From: Borreliella spielmanii
GTDB lineage: Bacteria; Spirochaetota; Spirochaetia; Borreliales; Borreliaceae
Length of the DNA stretch: 64,000 bases
NCBI RefSeq assembly: GCF_014201705.1
Contig: NZ_JACHFA010000001.1
Span: forward strand, 62,001-126,000
Direction: 5' to 3'
Shown: in pieces, positions 39,053-48,508 of the stretch
Layout of the letters: each line of letters opens with the position of its first letter
Position numbering within the stretch: position 1 is the stretch's first letter
Translations under genes and position numbers: made by a program
Notes under the pieces: model-generated
Database searches by the model: none
Seen by the model: only the letters and a program-made list of their open reading frames with translations
Told to the model about the DNA's origin: nothing

Positions 39053-39079
39053 GTTAACCAAGAATATAAATCTAAAAAC

Positions 39080-39847
39080 TCAGCTGATAACTATTTTTTG
39101 AGGAAAATTCTCAATAGCATAATTGCTATGTAAATAATCTGTAATTACAAACATAAATGAATATAAAGAAACCCTAGCAAAAAAATTGGAAAAAACTCTA
39201 AAATCAATTTTATTTGCTAACATTGAAATATTGTTTGAATCATTTATTAAGCTAAAAAATCCATTTTTAATTAATAAATCAAAAATAACAAATTCAGATT
39301 CATCTAAAACAAACATTAACTTATCCATTTGAGTTTTTAAATATAAAATTTGCTCACTAATCTGCAAACTAGTGGGATTTTTAATAAAATTATTGCTTAA
39401 ATTATAAATAACAATGCCATAGCGACTATCCTTAAATTTAAAATCAACAAGTAATCCCAATTTTAAGTCGTCATAATCTTGCATTACGCTTAAAACTTTA
39501 ATATTTATTTTACGCTTAGAAAGAATACTAATAGAAAGCCCTTCCCCTTGATTAATAAAATATGCATTCTTAAAAGTTCCAAATAAAACTCTATTATTGA
39601 TTAAATCAAGAATATTTTTATTCTCAAGATTCTTAATAATTATTAAATCAAAACCTTGATTGAGAATATTATAAGCAGAATCTACTAAATCTTGAGAAAA
39701 ATTATTATTTAAATTAAAATTTGCAACCTTAAGCTCCAAAACACTAAAATTTATATCTACAAAATTACAAGAAAAAAATAAAACACTAAGCAGAAATAAA
39801 CTCTTCAAGTTGGCACTTTGTTTCAACAACTTCAAATACAAGTCCAT
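39080..39847 (-). CDS. Lipoprotein with decayed EEP-like fold
   Basis: 255 aa. N-terminal lysines then LKSLFLLSVLFFSC, a lipoprotein signal with Cys27. The rest resembles the endonuclease/exonuclease/phosphatase fold: LKVANFNL (normally M-T-F-N), FDLIIIKNLEN (normally L-Q-E), GLSISILSKRKI (normally A-I-L-S-R), YGIVIYNL (normally N-T-H-L), MFVLDES (normally G-D-F-N) and a C-terminal HSNYAIE (normally S-D-H). Most catalytic residues are therefore missing. The ATG at 39847 lies 62 bases inside the end of clpP2; a TTG at 39808 is a weaker alternative that would shorten the signal. The fold call is an inference from motif order. Confidence 0.7.
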   Translation of the reverse strand: MDLYLKLLKQSANLKSLFLLSVLFFSCNFVDINFSVLELKVANFNLNNNFSQDLVDSAYNILNQGFDLIIIKNLENKNILDLINNRVLFGTFKNAYFINQGEGLSISILSKRKINIKVLSVMQDYDDLKLGLLVDFKFKDSRYGIVIYNLSNNFIKNPTSLQISEQILYLKTQMDKLMFVLDESEFVIFDLLIKNGFFSLINDSNNISMLANKIDFRVFSNFFARVSLYSFMFVITDYLHSNYAIENFPQKIVIS

Positions 39848-40382
39848 ATTTTTTTGCAGAACTACTGTCTAACCAAAAATCTCTATCAGTATCCTTTTCT
39901 ATTTTAGAAATATTTTGACCTGTTTCTTTTGAAATAATATTATTAAGTTCTTTTTTAAGTTTATTTAACTCATTAGTATAAATCTCAATATCTGTAGCAA
40001 CTCCTTTAAATCCACTCAAAGGTTGGTGCAATAAATACCTGGCAAAAGGCAGTGAAAATCTATTTTCTAATTTTGCAGCCAAAAAAATTAAAGCAGCAGC
40101 ACTAGCAACAAGCCCTACTCCAACTGTAAAAACTTTAGGCTTAACAAAACGAATCATATTAAAAATAGCAAATCCAGCATCAATATCGCCTCCTTCTGAA
40201 TCAATGTACACAAATATAGGCTTTTTAAAATCTAAGGTCTCTAACAATAATATTTTTTCTTGGAAAAGACGAGAAACATCCTTAGTAATCTCGCCAGCAA
40301 TCACTATTGATCTACTCTTTAAAGCCAATTTAAATGATTTATCATGCAAATCGCAAATATTATCATCTTCTTTACCAGTCAT
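39786..40382 (-). CDS. clpP2: ClpP-like serine protease (ClpP2)
   Basis: 198 aa from the ATG at 40382, behind AAGGGATG (the open frame starts at 40406). ClpP fold with IDSEGGDIDAG, the active Ser in GLVASAAALI, His in ARYLLHQP and Asp in DTDRDFWLD, so the triad is intact. The sequence differs from standard ClpP (GLVAS for G-x-A-A-S-M; C-terminal part shorter), so it is a second, divergent paralogue or membrane-protease-like relative. It shares 62 bases with the downstream lipoprotein gene. Confidence 0.88.
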   Translation of the reverse strand: MTGKEDDNICDLHDKSFKLALKSRSIVIAGEITKDVSRLFQEKILLLETLDFKKPIFVYIDSEGGDIDAGFAIFNMIRFVKPKVFTVGVGLVASAAALIFLAAKLENRFSLPFARYLLHQPLSGFKGVATDIEIYTNELNKLKKELNNIISKETGQNISKIEKDTDRDFWLDSSSAKKYGLVFEVVETKCQLEEFISA

Positions 40383-40581
40383 AAAACATCCCTTATACAA
40401 AAACATAATGATATATTATAATTAAAAATAAAAGGTTTTTAAATGATAAAAAAGCATAAAAACTAAACAATAATGCCTAATTTCTAAAAAGCAAAAGATC
40501 AATAAATCTTTAATTAAACTTCATTATAGTCATAAAACACTCTAAATTTATAAATAAATAAAATCTAAAAAGGAGTTTATA

Positions 40582-41649
40582 ATGCATCATGAATTTGCAG
40601 TTATTGGAGGAGGAATAGCGGGAAGTACGGTTACTTACGAACTGCTTAAAAGAAATAAAAAAGTAATTCTTTTTGATGATGAAGACACAAAAGCATCAAT
40701 AATAGCTGGGGGACTTATTAATCCTATTATGGGTAGAAAAATGAACATTGCCTGGAAAGAACCACATATTTTTGAATTTGCAAAAAACTACTATCAAGAA
40801 ATTGAAAAAACCATTAAATCCAACTTTTTTATAGAAAAAAATATCTTTAGACCCTTTACTACTGAAAATCAAAAAAATGACCTGATTGATAAACTTAAAA
40901 ATGACAAAAACATGACAAACTTTATTTTGAAAATAAAAGATGGAAAAATTTATAATTTCTCAAATGACTCAAACGGAGGAATGATAATAAAAGGAGCCAG
41001 GATTAATACAAAAATTTATATAAAAAATATTAAAAAATATTTAATCAAAAAAAAATCATATATAAAAAAAAATATCGATGAAAATAAAATTAAAATTGGA
41101 GAAAGTTTTTTTAAAATAGAAGATTTCAAATTTGAAAAATTAATATTTGCAAAAGGATATAAAGAAAAACTCAAAGGATTTTTTTCTTACCTTCCATTTG
41201 AGCCTGCAAAAGGCGAAATCATTATATTAGAATGCAAAAAATTAAATTTTAAAGAAGTTTACAATAGACACGCATCTTTAATTCACTTAAAAGACAATAA
41301 ATTTTACCTTGGGGGTACTTATGAATGGAACACTTGGAATACACTTACAAATGAATGGGCAAAATTAGAATTATTGAAAAAATTTAAAAAAATAACAAAT
41401 CTAAACTGCAAAGTCATTGATCAAAAAGCACACATAAGACCTTCAACTCTAGATAGAGAACCTTTTTTGGGAGAACACCCTGAGCACAAAAATATCTTTA
41501 TATTAAATGGTTTTGGTACAAGGGGTATATCAATGGCACCATACTTATCTAATCTATTAGTTAATAATATTGAAAAAATTGACAAAATTCCAAGTCATTA
41601 TAATATTAAAAGATATGTAAAATATTATAATATTTTGCATCATGATTAA
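40582..41649 (+). CDS. FAD-dependent oxidoreductase, MnmC C-domain-like
   Basis: 355 aa. FAD dinucleotide motif HEFAVIGGGIAGSTVTYELLKR at the N-terminus, then the DAO fold. The closing HIRPSTLDREPFLGEHP and FGTRGISMAPYLSNLL match the end of DAO-type oxidases and especially the G-S-R-G-x-x-x-A-P segment of bifunctional MnmC. A separate MnmD-like methyltransferase is at 57906-58583. Together they could form a split MnmC finishing mnm5s2U in tRNA; a glycine or D-amino-acid oxidase is the alternative. AAAGGAG precedes the ATG. Confidence 0.8.
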   Translation: MHHEFAVIGGGIAGSTVTYELLKRNKKVILFDDEDTKASIIAGGLINPIMGRKMNIAWKEPHIFEFAKNYYQEIEKTIKSNFFIEKNIFRPFTTENQKNDLIDKLKNDKNMTNFILKIKDGKIYNFSNDSNGGMIIKGARINTKIYIKNIKKYLIKKKSYIKKNIDENKIKIGESFFKIEDFKFEKLIFAKGYKEKLKGFFSYLPFEPAKGEIIILECKKLNFKEVYNRHASLIHLKDNKFYLGGTYEWNTWNTLTNEWAKLELLKKFKKITNLNCKVIDQKAHIRPSTLDREPFLGEHPEHKNIFILNGFGTRGISMAPYLSNLLVNNIEKIDKIPSHYNIKRYVKYYNILHHD

Positions 41650-41719
41650 AATCAAAATTTTTAATTCATGCTGGCAAGCGATTTTATCTCTTAATATTTC
41701 TAAATTCATGAAAAAATAA

Positions 41720-41725
41720 TATAAT
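41720..41725 (+). promoter_or_regulatory. Candidate -10 box upstream of rnz
   Basis: TATAAT at 41720-41725 in the 189-base gap before rnz; no convincing -35 (TTTCTA 17 bases upstream). Implies a leader of about 110 bases. Confidence 0.35.
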
Positions 41726-41838
41726 GTTTAAGTTAAGCTAAAATAATTCTTATCCAAAGAGAAAATAAAAGTGAAGCAAGATTCAACAAAGCAATTAAGA
41801 TTAATTAACACTTTCAAAACAAACCGGGAGAATAATCT

Positions 41839-42798
41839 TTGGGATTCAATATCAACATTATAGGAACTGGGGGAACAAGGCCGCTCCACAATAGATATTT
41901 GTCATCCGTACTAATCGAATACAATGGAGACAATTTTTTATTCGATTGTGGAGAAGGAACTCAAATGTCTTTAAGAAAACAAAAAATATCTTGGCAAAAA
42001 ATAAAAATGATTTGTATTACGCACTTACATGCTGACCACATTACAGGACTACTTGGAATAATAATGCTAATGTCACAAAGCGGAGAAACAAGAAAAGAAC
42101 CATTAATAATTGCTGGACCTGTTGGAATAAAAAACTATACAAAAACTAATATAGATATGCTTAAAATATATAAAAACTATGAAATAATTTATAAAGAAAT
42201 AATTTCAGATAAAACTGAAAAAATAATATATGAAGACAAAACAAAAAAAATTGAATACACAAAACTAAAACATTCAATAGAATGTGTTGGATATTTATTT
42301 ATAGAAAAAGATAAACCTGGAAAATTCAATATAGAAAAAGCAGAAGAGTTGAATATCCCTAAAGGGCCTATTAGAAAAACCCTACAAGATGGAAAAGAAA
42401 TATTAATAAACGGAAAAATTATAAAGCCATCAGAAATACTTGGAAAATCTAAAAAAGGATTAAAAGTTGCGTACATTACAGATACTGGCTATTTTAAAGA
42501 GCTCATACAGCAAATCAAAAATTTCAACCTTGTAATAATTGAGAGCACATTTAAAAATGAGCTTAAAAAAGAAGCAGATAAAAAACTTCACTTAACAGCT
42601 GGTGGAGCTGCAAATATTGCAAAGCAAGCAAAAGTTTTACAAACAGGACTTATTCACTTTAGCGAAAGATATACATTAAGAAAAGATCTTGAAAACTTAC
42701 TAAAGGAGGCAAAATTGGAATATCCAGATGGAGAAATTTTTTTAACAAAAGATGGAATGAGACTTGAAGCAACCAAAAATAACTTTATTATTAAATAG
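41839..42798 (+). CDS. rnz: tRNase Z (RNase Z)
   Basis: Cuts pre-tRNA 3' ends; needed because the tRNA genes here have no encoded CCA. 319 aa. Metal motif [10 protein letters not shown] at residues 61-70, [14 protein letters not shown] at about 35-48, and later HSIEC, DTGY and the HLTA(G) segment near residue 250. The start is TTG at 41839, 8 bases after GGGAG. 12 bases before the ABC operon. Confidence 0.95.
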   Translation: MGFNINIIGTGGTRPLHNRYLSSVLIEYNGDNFLFDCGEGTQMSLRKQKISWQKIKMICITHLHADHITGLLGIIMLMSQSGETRKEPLIIAGPVGIKNYTKTNIDMLKIYKNYEIIYKEIISDKTEKIIYEDKTKKIEYTKLKHSIECVGYLFIEKDKPGKFNIEKAEELNIPKGPIRKTLQDGKEILINGKIIKPSEILGKSKKGLKVAYITDTGYFKELIQQIKNFNLVIIESTFKNELKKEADKKLHLTAGGAANIAKQAKVLQTGLIHFSERYTLRKDLENLLKEAKLEYPDGEIFLTKDGMRLEATKNNFIIK

Positions 42799-42810
42799 GA
42801 GGATGGGTAT

Positions 42811-43740
42811 ATGATAAATGTAGAAAAAGTTACTAAAATGTATGGTTCATTTACAGCGCTATTTAATGTTAGCTTTAAAGTTGAAGAAGGCGAAGTACTT
42901 GGAATACTTGGCCCAAACGGGGCGGGAAAGTCAACATTAATCAAAATTTTAACATCGTTTCATTATCCAAGCAAAGGTAATGTAAAAATTTTTGGAAAAG
43001 ATATTGTAGAGCATTCAAAAGAAATACTACAACAAATAGGATATGTTCCTGAAAAACTAGCTCTTTATCCAGAGCTTTCTGTTAAAGAATATTTAAAGTT
43101 CATATCAGAAATAAAAGGTGTTAAAAAATTAAAAAAAGAAATTGACAAAGTAATAAGCATATTTAAATTAAAAGAAGTTGAAGATAAGCTAATTTCTCAA
43201 CTTTCAAAAGGATTTAAGCAAAGAGTAGGAATAGCTGGTGCTTTAATAAATAATCCTAAACTTGTAATACTCGATGAACCAACAAATGGTCTTGATCCAA
43301 ATCAAATAATTGAATTTAAAGAATTCTTAAAAGAACTCGCAAAAGAAAGTACAATATTATTCTCTTCACACATATTAAGCGAAGTAGAATCTATTTGTAA
43401 AAGAATAATTATTGTCAACAACGGAGTAATTGTTGCTGATGATACAAAAGAAAATATTATTAAAAATAAACTTAAAGAGATTGAAATAGAACTAATAGTC
43501 TTAAAAAGATCTGAAAATGAAAAAAAGATTTTCAATAATAAAAATGATATTTTTACATTAATACAACTTGAAGAACATGAAAAAGACTTAAACATTTCAT
43601 TAAAACTATCTCAAGGTAAAACAGAAGAAGATCTCTTTAGCTATATAGTAAAAAATAATATAATCTTAAAAGCAATGATCCCAAAACATGAAAGCCTTGA
43701 AAAGATATTTAGTAAATTAACCAAGGAGAGAGAAAAATGA
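42811..43740 (+). CDS. ABC transporter ATPase, GldA-like
   Basis: 309 aa. Walker A GPNGAGKS at 34-41, Q-loop, signature LSKGFKQR, Walker B LVILDEPTNGLD and H-loop SSHIL, followed by about 90 extra C-terminal residues. It energises the permease encoded next (4-base overlap). The four-gene set 42811-47020 has the order of the GldA-GldF-GldG group, first named for gliding motility in Bacteroidetes but widespread in non-gliding bacteria as an ABC system of unknown substrate. AGGAGG precedes the start. Confidence 0.9.
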   Translation: MINVEKVTKMYGSFTALFNVSFKVEEGEVLGILGPNGAGKSTLIKILTSFHYPSKGNVKIFGKDIVEHSKEILQQIGYVPEKLALYPELSVKEYLKFISEIKGVKKLKKEIDKVISIFKLKEVEDKLISQLSKGFKQRVGIAGALINNPKLVILDEPTNGLDPNQIIEFKEFLKELAKESTILFSSHILSEVESICKRIIIVNNGVIVADDTKENIIKNKLKEIEIELIVLKRSENEKKIFNNKNDIFTLIQLEEHEKDLNISLKLSQGKTEEDLFSYIVKNNIILKAMIPKHESLEKIFSKLTKEREK

Positions 43741-44471
43741 AAATAGATTTAAAGCAATCCTTATCGCTTTCTAAAAAAGAACTAAAAATATTATTTGGAA
43801 CTCCAACTGCATACGTTGTGATGCTATTTTTTTTAATATTTATAAACTTTTCATTTATTTTTTTATCAGGATTTTTTATTAAAGACAATGCATCTCTTAC
43901 CTCTTATTTCTCTTCAATGCCTATTATTTTAATGTTAGTACTGCCAGCACTTAGCATGGGAGTATTCTCAGAAGAACATAAAACAGGAAGCATTGAACTT
44001 CTTTATGCTCTACCAATAAGCCCTCAAGAGATAGTCTTAGGTAAATTTATTACGCTTAAAATATTTACCTTAATACTATTCTCACTCACCTTGCCTCTTA
44101 CAATAATGACAATTTTCATGGGCGAATTTGATCTTGGGATAATATTACTTCAATACCTAGGAATAATTCTTTATTCTCTCTCCGTGCTAAGTATGGGAAC
44201 ATTTATCTCATCTATTACAAAAAGTCAAATAGTATCGTATATTCTAACCGTATTTATACTAATATTAATACTATTTTCTGGAAAATTGGTTATGATCTTT
44301 GGAAAAGAAAATATAATAGGAGAAATGCTTAACTTTATTTCAATAACTAATCACTTTGGCTATTTTAATATGGGCATACTAAACTCATCAGACTTTATTT
44401 ATTTTATTACATTCACAATCACATTTCTAATACTAAGCACATACAGCATAACACTAAAAAAATGGAGATAA
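43737..44471 (+). CDS. ABC-2 type permease, GldF-like
   Basis: 244 aa with six predicted membrane helices (first at about 22-45, last at 220-238). MGVFSEEHKTGSIELLYALPISPQEIVLGKF (about residues 78-108) is the ABC-2 coupling-helix signature. It pairs with the ATPase upstream (4-base overlap). No substrate can be deduced. Confidence 0.88.
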   Translation: MKIDLKQSLSLSKKELKILFGTPTAYVVMLFFLIFINFSFIFLSGFFIKDNASLTSYFSSMPIILMLVLPALSMGVFSEEHKTGSIELLYALPISPQEIVLGKFITLKIFTLILFSLTLPLTIMTIFMGEFDLGIILLQYLGIILYSLSVLSMGTFISSITKSQIVSYILTVFILILILFSGKLVMIFGKENIIGEMLNFISITNHFGYFNMGILNSSDFIYFITFTITFLILSTYSITLKKWR

Positions 44472-44475
44472 AATT

Positions 44476-45984
44476 ATGAAAAGCAAAGAAAATGAAGTTT
44501 TTAATCTAACCTTAACCCTTACAATAATATTTTTAATTTTTTGCAATATATCTATTTTCATTTTTAAAATAGACTTTACAAAACACAAAGCTTTTACAAT
44601 CTCTAAAGTTACAAAAAATTTATTTTCAAGTGCAAATGAAACAATATATATAACATATTACAATTCAGGAAGCCTTGAAAACTATTTTGCTTTTCCAAAT
44701 CAAATAAAAAATTTTTTAATAAGTTTTTCTGATGCTTCAAAAGGCAAGGTAATTTATAAAGAAGTTGATGCTGATAAAATTTCAACACCATTAGAGCATA
44801 TTGGCATTCCTTCTCAGCAAATCGACTTAAGAGATATTAATCAACTATCAATACTTAAAATATACTCAGGAATTGAAATGATTTACGAAGGAAAAAGAGA
44901 AATAATACCGGTTGTAACAGAAATCAGCAATTTAGAATATGACCTTGCAAATGGACTTGATAAGCTAATAAACAATACAAAAAAAGTTTTAGGACTTGCT
45001 TTTGGAGACAACACTTTAAAAGAAGCACACAAAAACTTTTCCGAAATAATGAAAAAAGCATTTGGTATTGAAATAAAAGAAATAGATTTAAAAACTGAAA
45101 AATTAGAAGACATAAGAAAAGAAATAAATGGATTATTCATTATTGGTGCTAAAGAAATTGATGAAGAGATTGTAAAAAAAATTGACGATTTTATTGTTAA
45201 TGATGGAAAAATATTTATTGCAACAAGCACAATTGACTACAATCCTCAAAATCCATATGGCATAGCTCCTATTAAATCTAAACTATTTGATCTATTTGAA
45301 AGTTATGGCATAAAATATAACGATAATATTATTCTTGATAAAAGAGCACCCACAATCTTTTTAGGTGGCAATTTCCAAACTTACTATCCATGGATCTTAA
45401 TAGACAATAGTAATATTGTAAAAAAAGACATACCATTACTGAAAAATTTTTATGCTGCTACAATTCCTTGGAGCAGTTCATTAGAACTTGTAAAAAAAGA
45501 TGAAGCTGAAGTAAAATTTCTACCTCTATTTGCAAGCTCCAAACAATCTTGGCAAGTTAAAGAACCCAATCTTTCAAACATATCTTTAAATGCATTTGAA
45601 GTTCCAAATAACTTTGAAGAGAATACACTCAAAATGCTAGGATATGCAATTGAAGGAAAAATTAAAAGTCCTTATAAAGAACAACATTCTAAAAATTCTA
45701 AAATAATCCTAACAGGATCAAGCATGATATTTAGTGATTATATGTACAACGGATCTCCATCAAACTTTGAACTGTCAGGAAGAATTTCAGATTATTTAAT
45801 GCAAAAGGAAGAATTTTTTAATATTAAATCTAGAGAAGTACGAGCTAAATTAAAATTTACAAGCTCTTCAAACGAAATGGTCAATGCAAAATTTTCATTA
45901 ATAATTGTTAACTTAATTATTCTTCCAACGATAATATTAATATTTGGACTTATTAGATTTACCAGAAAAAGAAAAGCAAATTAA
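44476..45984 (+). CDS. GldG-like ABC auxiliary protein
   Basis: 502 aa, one membrane helix at each end (about 11-31 and 472-494) and a large extracytoplasmic domain in between. The N-terminal domain begins after FSKVTK-type LFSSANETIYITYYNSGSL, the usual start of the ABC_transp_aux region; a segment LFIIGAKEIDEEIVKKIDDFIVNDGKIFI resembles its GATase-like half. Four bases after the permease gene, so surely part of the same complex. Confidence 0.82.
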   Translation: MKSKENEVFNLTLTLTIIFLIFCNISIFIFKIDFTKHKAFTISKVTKNLFSSANETIYITYYNSGSLENYFAFPNQIKNFLISFSDASKGKVIYKEVDADKISTPLEHIGIPSQQIDLRDINQLSILKIYSGIEMIYEGKREIIPVVTEISNLEYDLANGLDKLINNTKKVLGLAFGDNTLKEAHKNFSEIMKKAFGIEIKEIDLKTEKLEDIRKEINGLFIIGAKEIDEEIVKKIDDFIVNDGKIFIATSTIDYNPQNPYGIAPIKSKLFDLFESYGIKYNDNIILDKRAPTIFLGGNFQTYYPWILIDNSNIVKKDIPLLKNFYAATIPWSSSLELVKKDEAEVKFLPLFASSKQSWQVKEPNLSNISLNAFEVPNNFEENTLKMLGYAIEGKIKSPYKEQHSKNSKIILTGSSMIFSDYMYNGSPSNFELSGRISDYLMQKEEFFNIKSREVRAKLKFTSSSNEMVNAKFSLIIVNLIILPTIILIFGLIRFTRKRKAN

Positions 45985-46000
45985 AATTAAAGGAGTATTT

Positions 46001-47020
46001 ATGACAAAACCAAAAATATTCTCAATCAATAAAGAAAAAATAAAAATATTAATAATAATAGTGCTAACATCTACATTCTTATTGGGAATAATTTTTTCAA
46101 ATGAAAACAAAGTAGCAAGAATTCTGGAAGAAAAATTTTTCGACTTTGACTTAAATTTAATTTCTAAAATTGAAACAGAATTTGAAGGAACACTAACAAA
46201 ACTTGAAAAAGATTGGGTGTTAACATATAATAAACAAAATATTCCCGTTGACAATAATAAAGTCAACTCTCTAATCAAAGCACTAGACGAGCTGCAAAAA
46301 AATAAACTTGTAAGTAGAGATAAAAAAAAACACAAAGAACTGGGAATTGAAGAAAATCCAAGCTTTAAATTATTTGATAATAATAACAAGCTGTTAACAG
46401 AAATTTTTGTTGGAAAATCAGGAGAAGGCGATTCAAGATTAGCATACATTAAAGGTAGTGACGAAAATGTTTACTTAACAAAAAATATTTTCTTATCATA
46501 TAAGGGAAATTCTTATAATACATTTTCCGATACTAAATTATTTCAAGAAAAAAACACAAAATTAGAAAATTTATCATTTAAAATAATAAGAAAATTAAAC
46601 AAAGAAAATGAAAATAATATAAATAATAACTATGAGATTACCACTAAAGATGGTCTTTATTTTTTAAATAATCAAAAAATAATAAAAGAAAGGCCTTTAA
46701 ATATTATTGCTGAGTTTAGAGCTGATGGACTTGAAATTGATAAATCCAAAATAGATGAATACAAACTTCAATACAAGATTGAAGTCAAGTGGAGCAATAA
46801 AAGTGTTAATAATCTTGAAATTTACTTTAACAAAAATGAAGAAAATGACAAAGACATATTAATCAAAAAAGATAAAGATGAATATTACTATATGACTAGC
46901 AAATGGACCTTTTTTGACGTATTTAACTTGGAAAAAAAATCCATAGAAGAAAAAGATAATCTTTCTAGCAATGATAATCAAGAAGATCGTCGGCATGAGC
47001 ATAACAACAACACAGATTAA
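46001..47020 (+). CDS. DUF4340-like membrane-anchored protein
   Basis: 339 aa from the ATG at 46001, 5 bases after AGGAG (an in-frame codon at 45944 lies inside the previous gene). One membrane helix (about 12-32), then a large periplasmic part. The segment around residues 45-120 (ISKIETEF, DWVLTYNKQNIPVDNNKVNSLIKAL, then LGIEENPSFKL) is the DUF4340 pattern, often found downstream of GldG-type genes. Very Asn/Lys/Glu-rich end. Function unknown. Confidence 0.8.
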   Translation: MTKPKIFSINKEKIKILIIIVLTSTFLLGIIFSNENKVARILEEKFFDFDLNLISKIETEFEGTLTKLEKDWVLTYNKQNIPVDNNKVNSLIKALDELQKNKLVSRDKKKHKELGIEENPSFKLFDNNNKLLTEIFVGKSGEGDSRLAYIKGSDENVYLTKNIFLSYKGNSYNTFSDTKLFQEKNTKLENLSFKIIRKLNKENENNINNNYEITTKDGLYFLNNQKIIKERPLNIIAEFRADGLEIDKSKIDEYKLQYKIEVKWSNKSVNNLEIYFNKNEENDKDILIKKDKDEYYYMTSKWTFFDVFNLEKKSIEEKDNLSSNDNQEDRRHEHNNNTD

Positions 47021-47040
47021 GCTTACTATGTATTAAAAAG

Positions 47041-47070
47041 AATAATAAATATAAATATAAATATAAATAT
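47041..47070. repeat. AT-rich hexamer repeat
   Basis: About four head-to-tail copies of ATAAAT (phase variable at the edges), in the gap between convergent genes. No function visible. Confidence 0.6.
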
Positions 47071-47093
47071 AATTAAAATATAAACATGCTAAC

Positions 47094-47127
47094 AGACAAC
47101 ATTTTATCAAAAGATAAGATGTTGTCT
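47094..47127. terminator. Hairpin between convergent genes
   Basis: AGACAACATTTTATC and GATAAGATGTTGTCT pair along 15 bases with one G-T wobble around a 4-base loop. It lies between the plus-strand ABC operon and the minus-strand coiled-coil gene and may end transcription from the operon, although no strong T run follows. Confidence 0.55.
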
Positions 47128-47276
47128 AGCTTTACTAATAATAGTTTACTTTTAAATTAAAATTAATATTAGCTTTTTAGCTTAAAAAAATTGTCCAGAT
47201 ACCACAAATTAATTCAAAAATTTTTATAAAAAATAAAATAAAACTTAAATAAAATAGAACTTAAAAAATAGATTCT

Positions 47277-48410
47277 TTAACCTTTAGTAAGTAAAAATTT
47301 AACTTTTTTTAAAACTTCATACTCTTGTTTGATTTTAAAAATATTCCTATTAGGATTTAGCTCAAGCTCATTTTCTACCCTATCAATAAAATTTATTAAT
47401 GCGTTTTTTTCATCATTATTTAGCACAACATTACTTAAAGATTCTTCAGCATTAAATTTACTCACAACCTTTTCAACATCATTAAAATTAATATTAGAAG
47501 AAGAATGATCCTCAGTTATATTTTGAGAATTGGGCTTTTCATAATTAGTAATATCACTATTTTGGTCTTGTTGTTCTTGAACTGCTACATCTCTTAAATT
47601 ATTGTTCAAATTCTTCTCGTTATTATTTAAAAAATTGCCTTCAATAACTTGAGAATCTAAATCCTCTTTTAAAACGTTTTCAAAGTCATCAAATTCTTTT
47701 AACTCAAGATGTTTATCAGAAGTCTTAAGAATTGCAGAATCAGCACTATTCTCAGGCTCAATGTTTCCATTCTTACTAATTAAATCTAAATGCTGTTTAT
47801 TATCTGTAACACTTTCTAATTTTTCATTATGATCATTATTATTATTTAATTCCATATTTTCTACAGGCACATTATCACTACCTTCTTTTTTGGTAAAACT
47901 ATTAGAAAAATTATCGACCACATGCAAATTACTAGTTAAATTCAAATCTTTATCCCTATTAAATTCAACATTGCTCTGAACTCCTTCACCTTCTTTTGGA
48001 GCATAACTGATACCTTCAAGTAGAGCATCTAATTCTTCTTGACCAATAGAAATATTAGGTAAATTGTCTTCTTTTTTAGAAAATGCATCATCAATATCAG
48101 GCAACTTTTTTTCAAAATCTTTCGAATCAGACGTAATAAAATCTCTTTGAACAAGCTTAGACCCATTATCTAGCATTTCTTTTTCAACTCTCTCAACACG
48201 AAGCTCAACATCCTTTAAACAATTAATCAACTCGCCATGTCTTTCTTTTAAGATATTATCGAGTTTTAATAACTTTTCATCTAAAAAAATTTTAAGATTA
48301 TCTGCGGTTGTAGAAACAATATCAATAGACTCATTTCTTAAAAAGACCTTTTCCATATCAAAATCAACTTCCTTAGGACCTTCTTTGATAAAAAAAACAC
48401 TTTTCTTCAT
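47277..48410 (-). CDS. Acidic coiled-coil protein of unknown function
   Basis: 377 aa from the ATG at 48410 (GGAG 12 bases before). No signal peptide or membrane segment. Residues about 25-85 form a coiled coil (LKIFLDEKLLKLDNILKERHGELIN); the middle (90-310) is acidic and Asn/Ser-rich and looks disordered; the last 60 residues are helical again. Not recognised. It starts 98 bases from the divergent FtsB-like gene, so both may be regulated together. Confidence 0.8.
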   Translation of the reverse strand: MKKSVFFIKEGPKEVDFDMEKVFLRNESIDIVSTTADNLKIFLDEKLLKLDNILKERHGELINCLKDVELRVERVEKEMLDNGSKLVQRDFITSDSKDFEKKLPDIDDAFSKKEDNLPNISIGQEELDALLEGISYAPKEGEGVQSNVEFNRDKDLNLTSNLHVVDNFSNSFTKKEGSDNVPVENMELNNNNDHNEKLESVTDNKQHLDLISKNGNIEPENSADSAILKTSDKHLELKEFDDFENVLKEDLDSQVIEGNFLNNNEKNLNNNLRDVAVQEQQDQNSDITNYEKPNSQNITEDHSSSNINFNDVEKVVSKFNAEESLSNVVLNNDEKNALINFIDRVENELELNPNRNIFKIKQEYEVLKKVKFLLTKG

Positions 48411-48508
48411 GTCAAACTTGCTCTCCAAAACTACTCAATATAACTACGATCTAAATCAACTTTAACTACTTGTAAATATAGTATATTAAGAATATAATTA
48501 CAAGCTGT

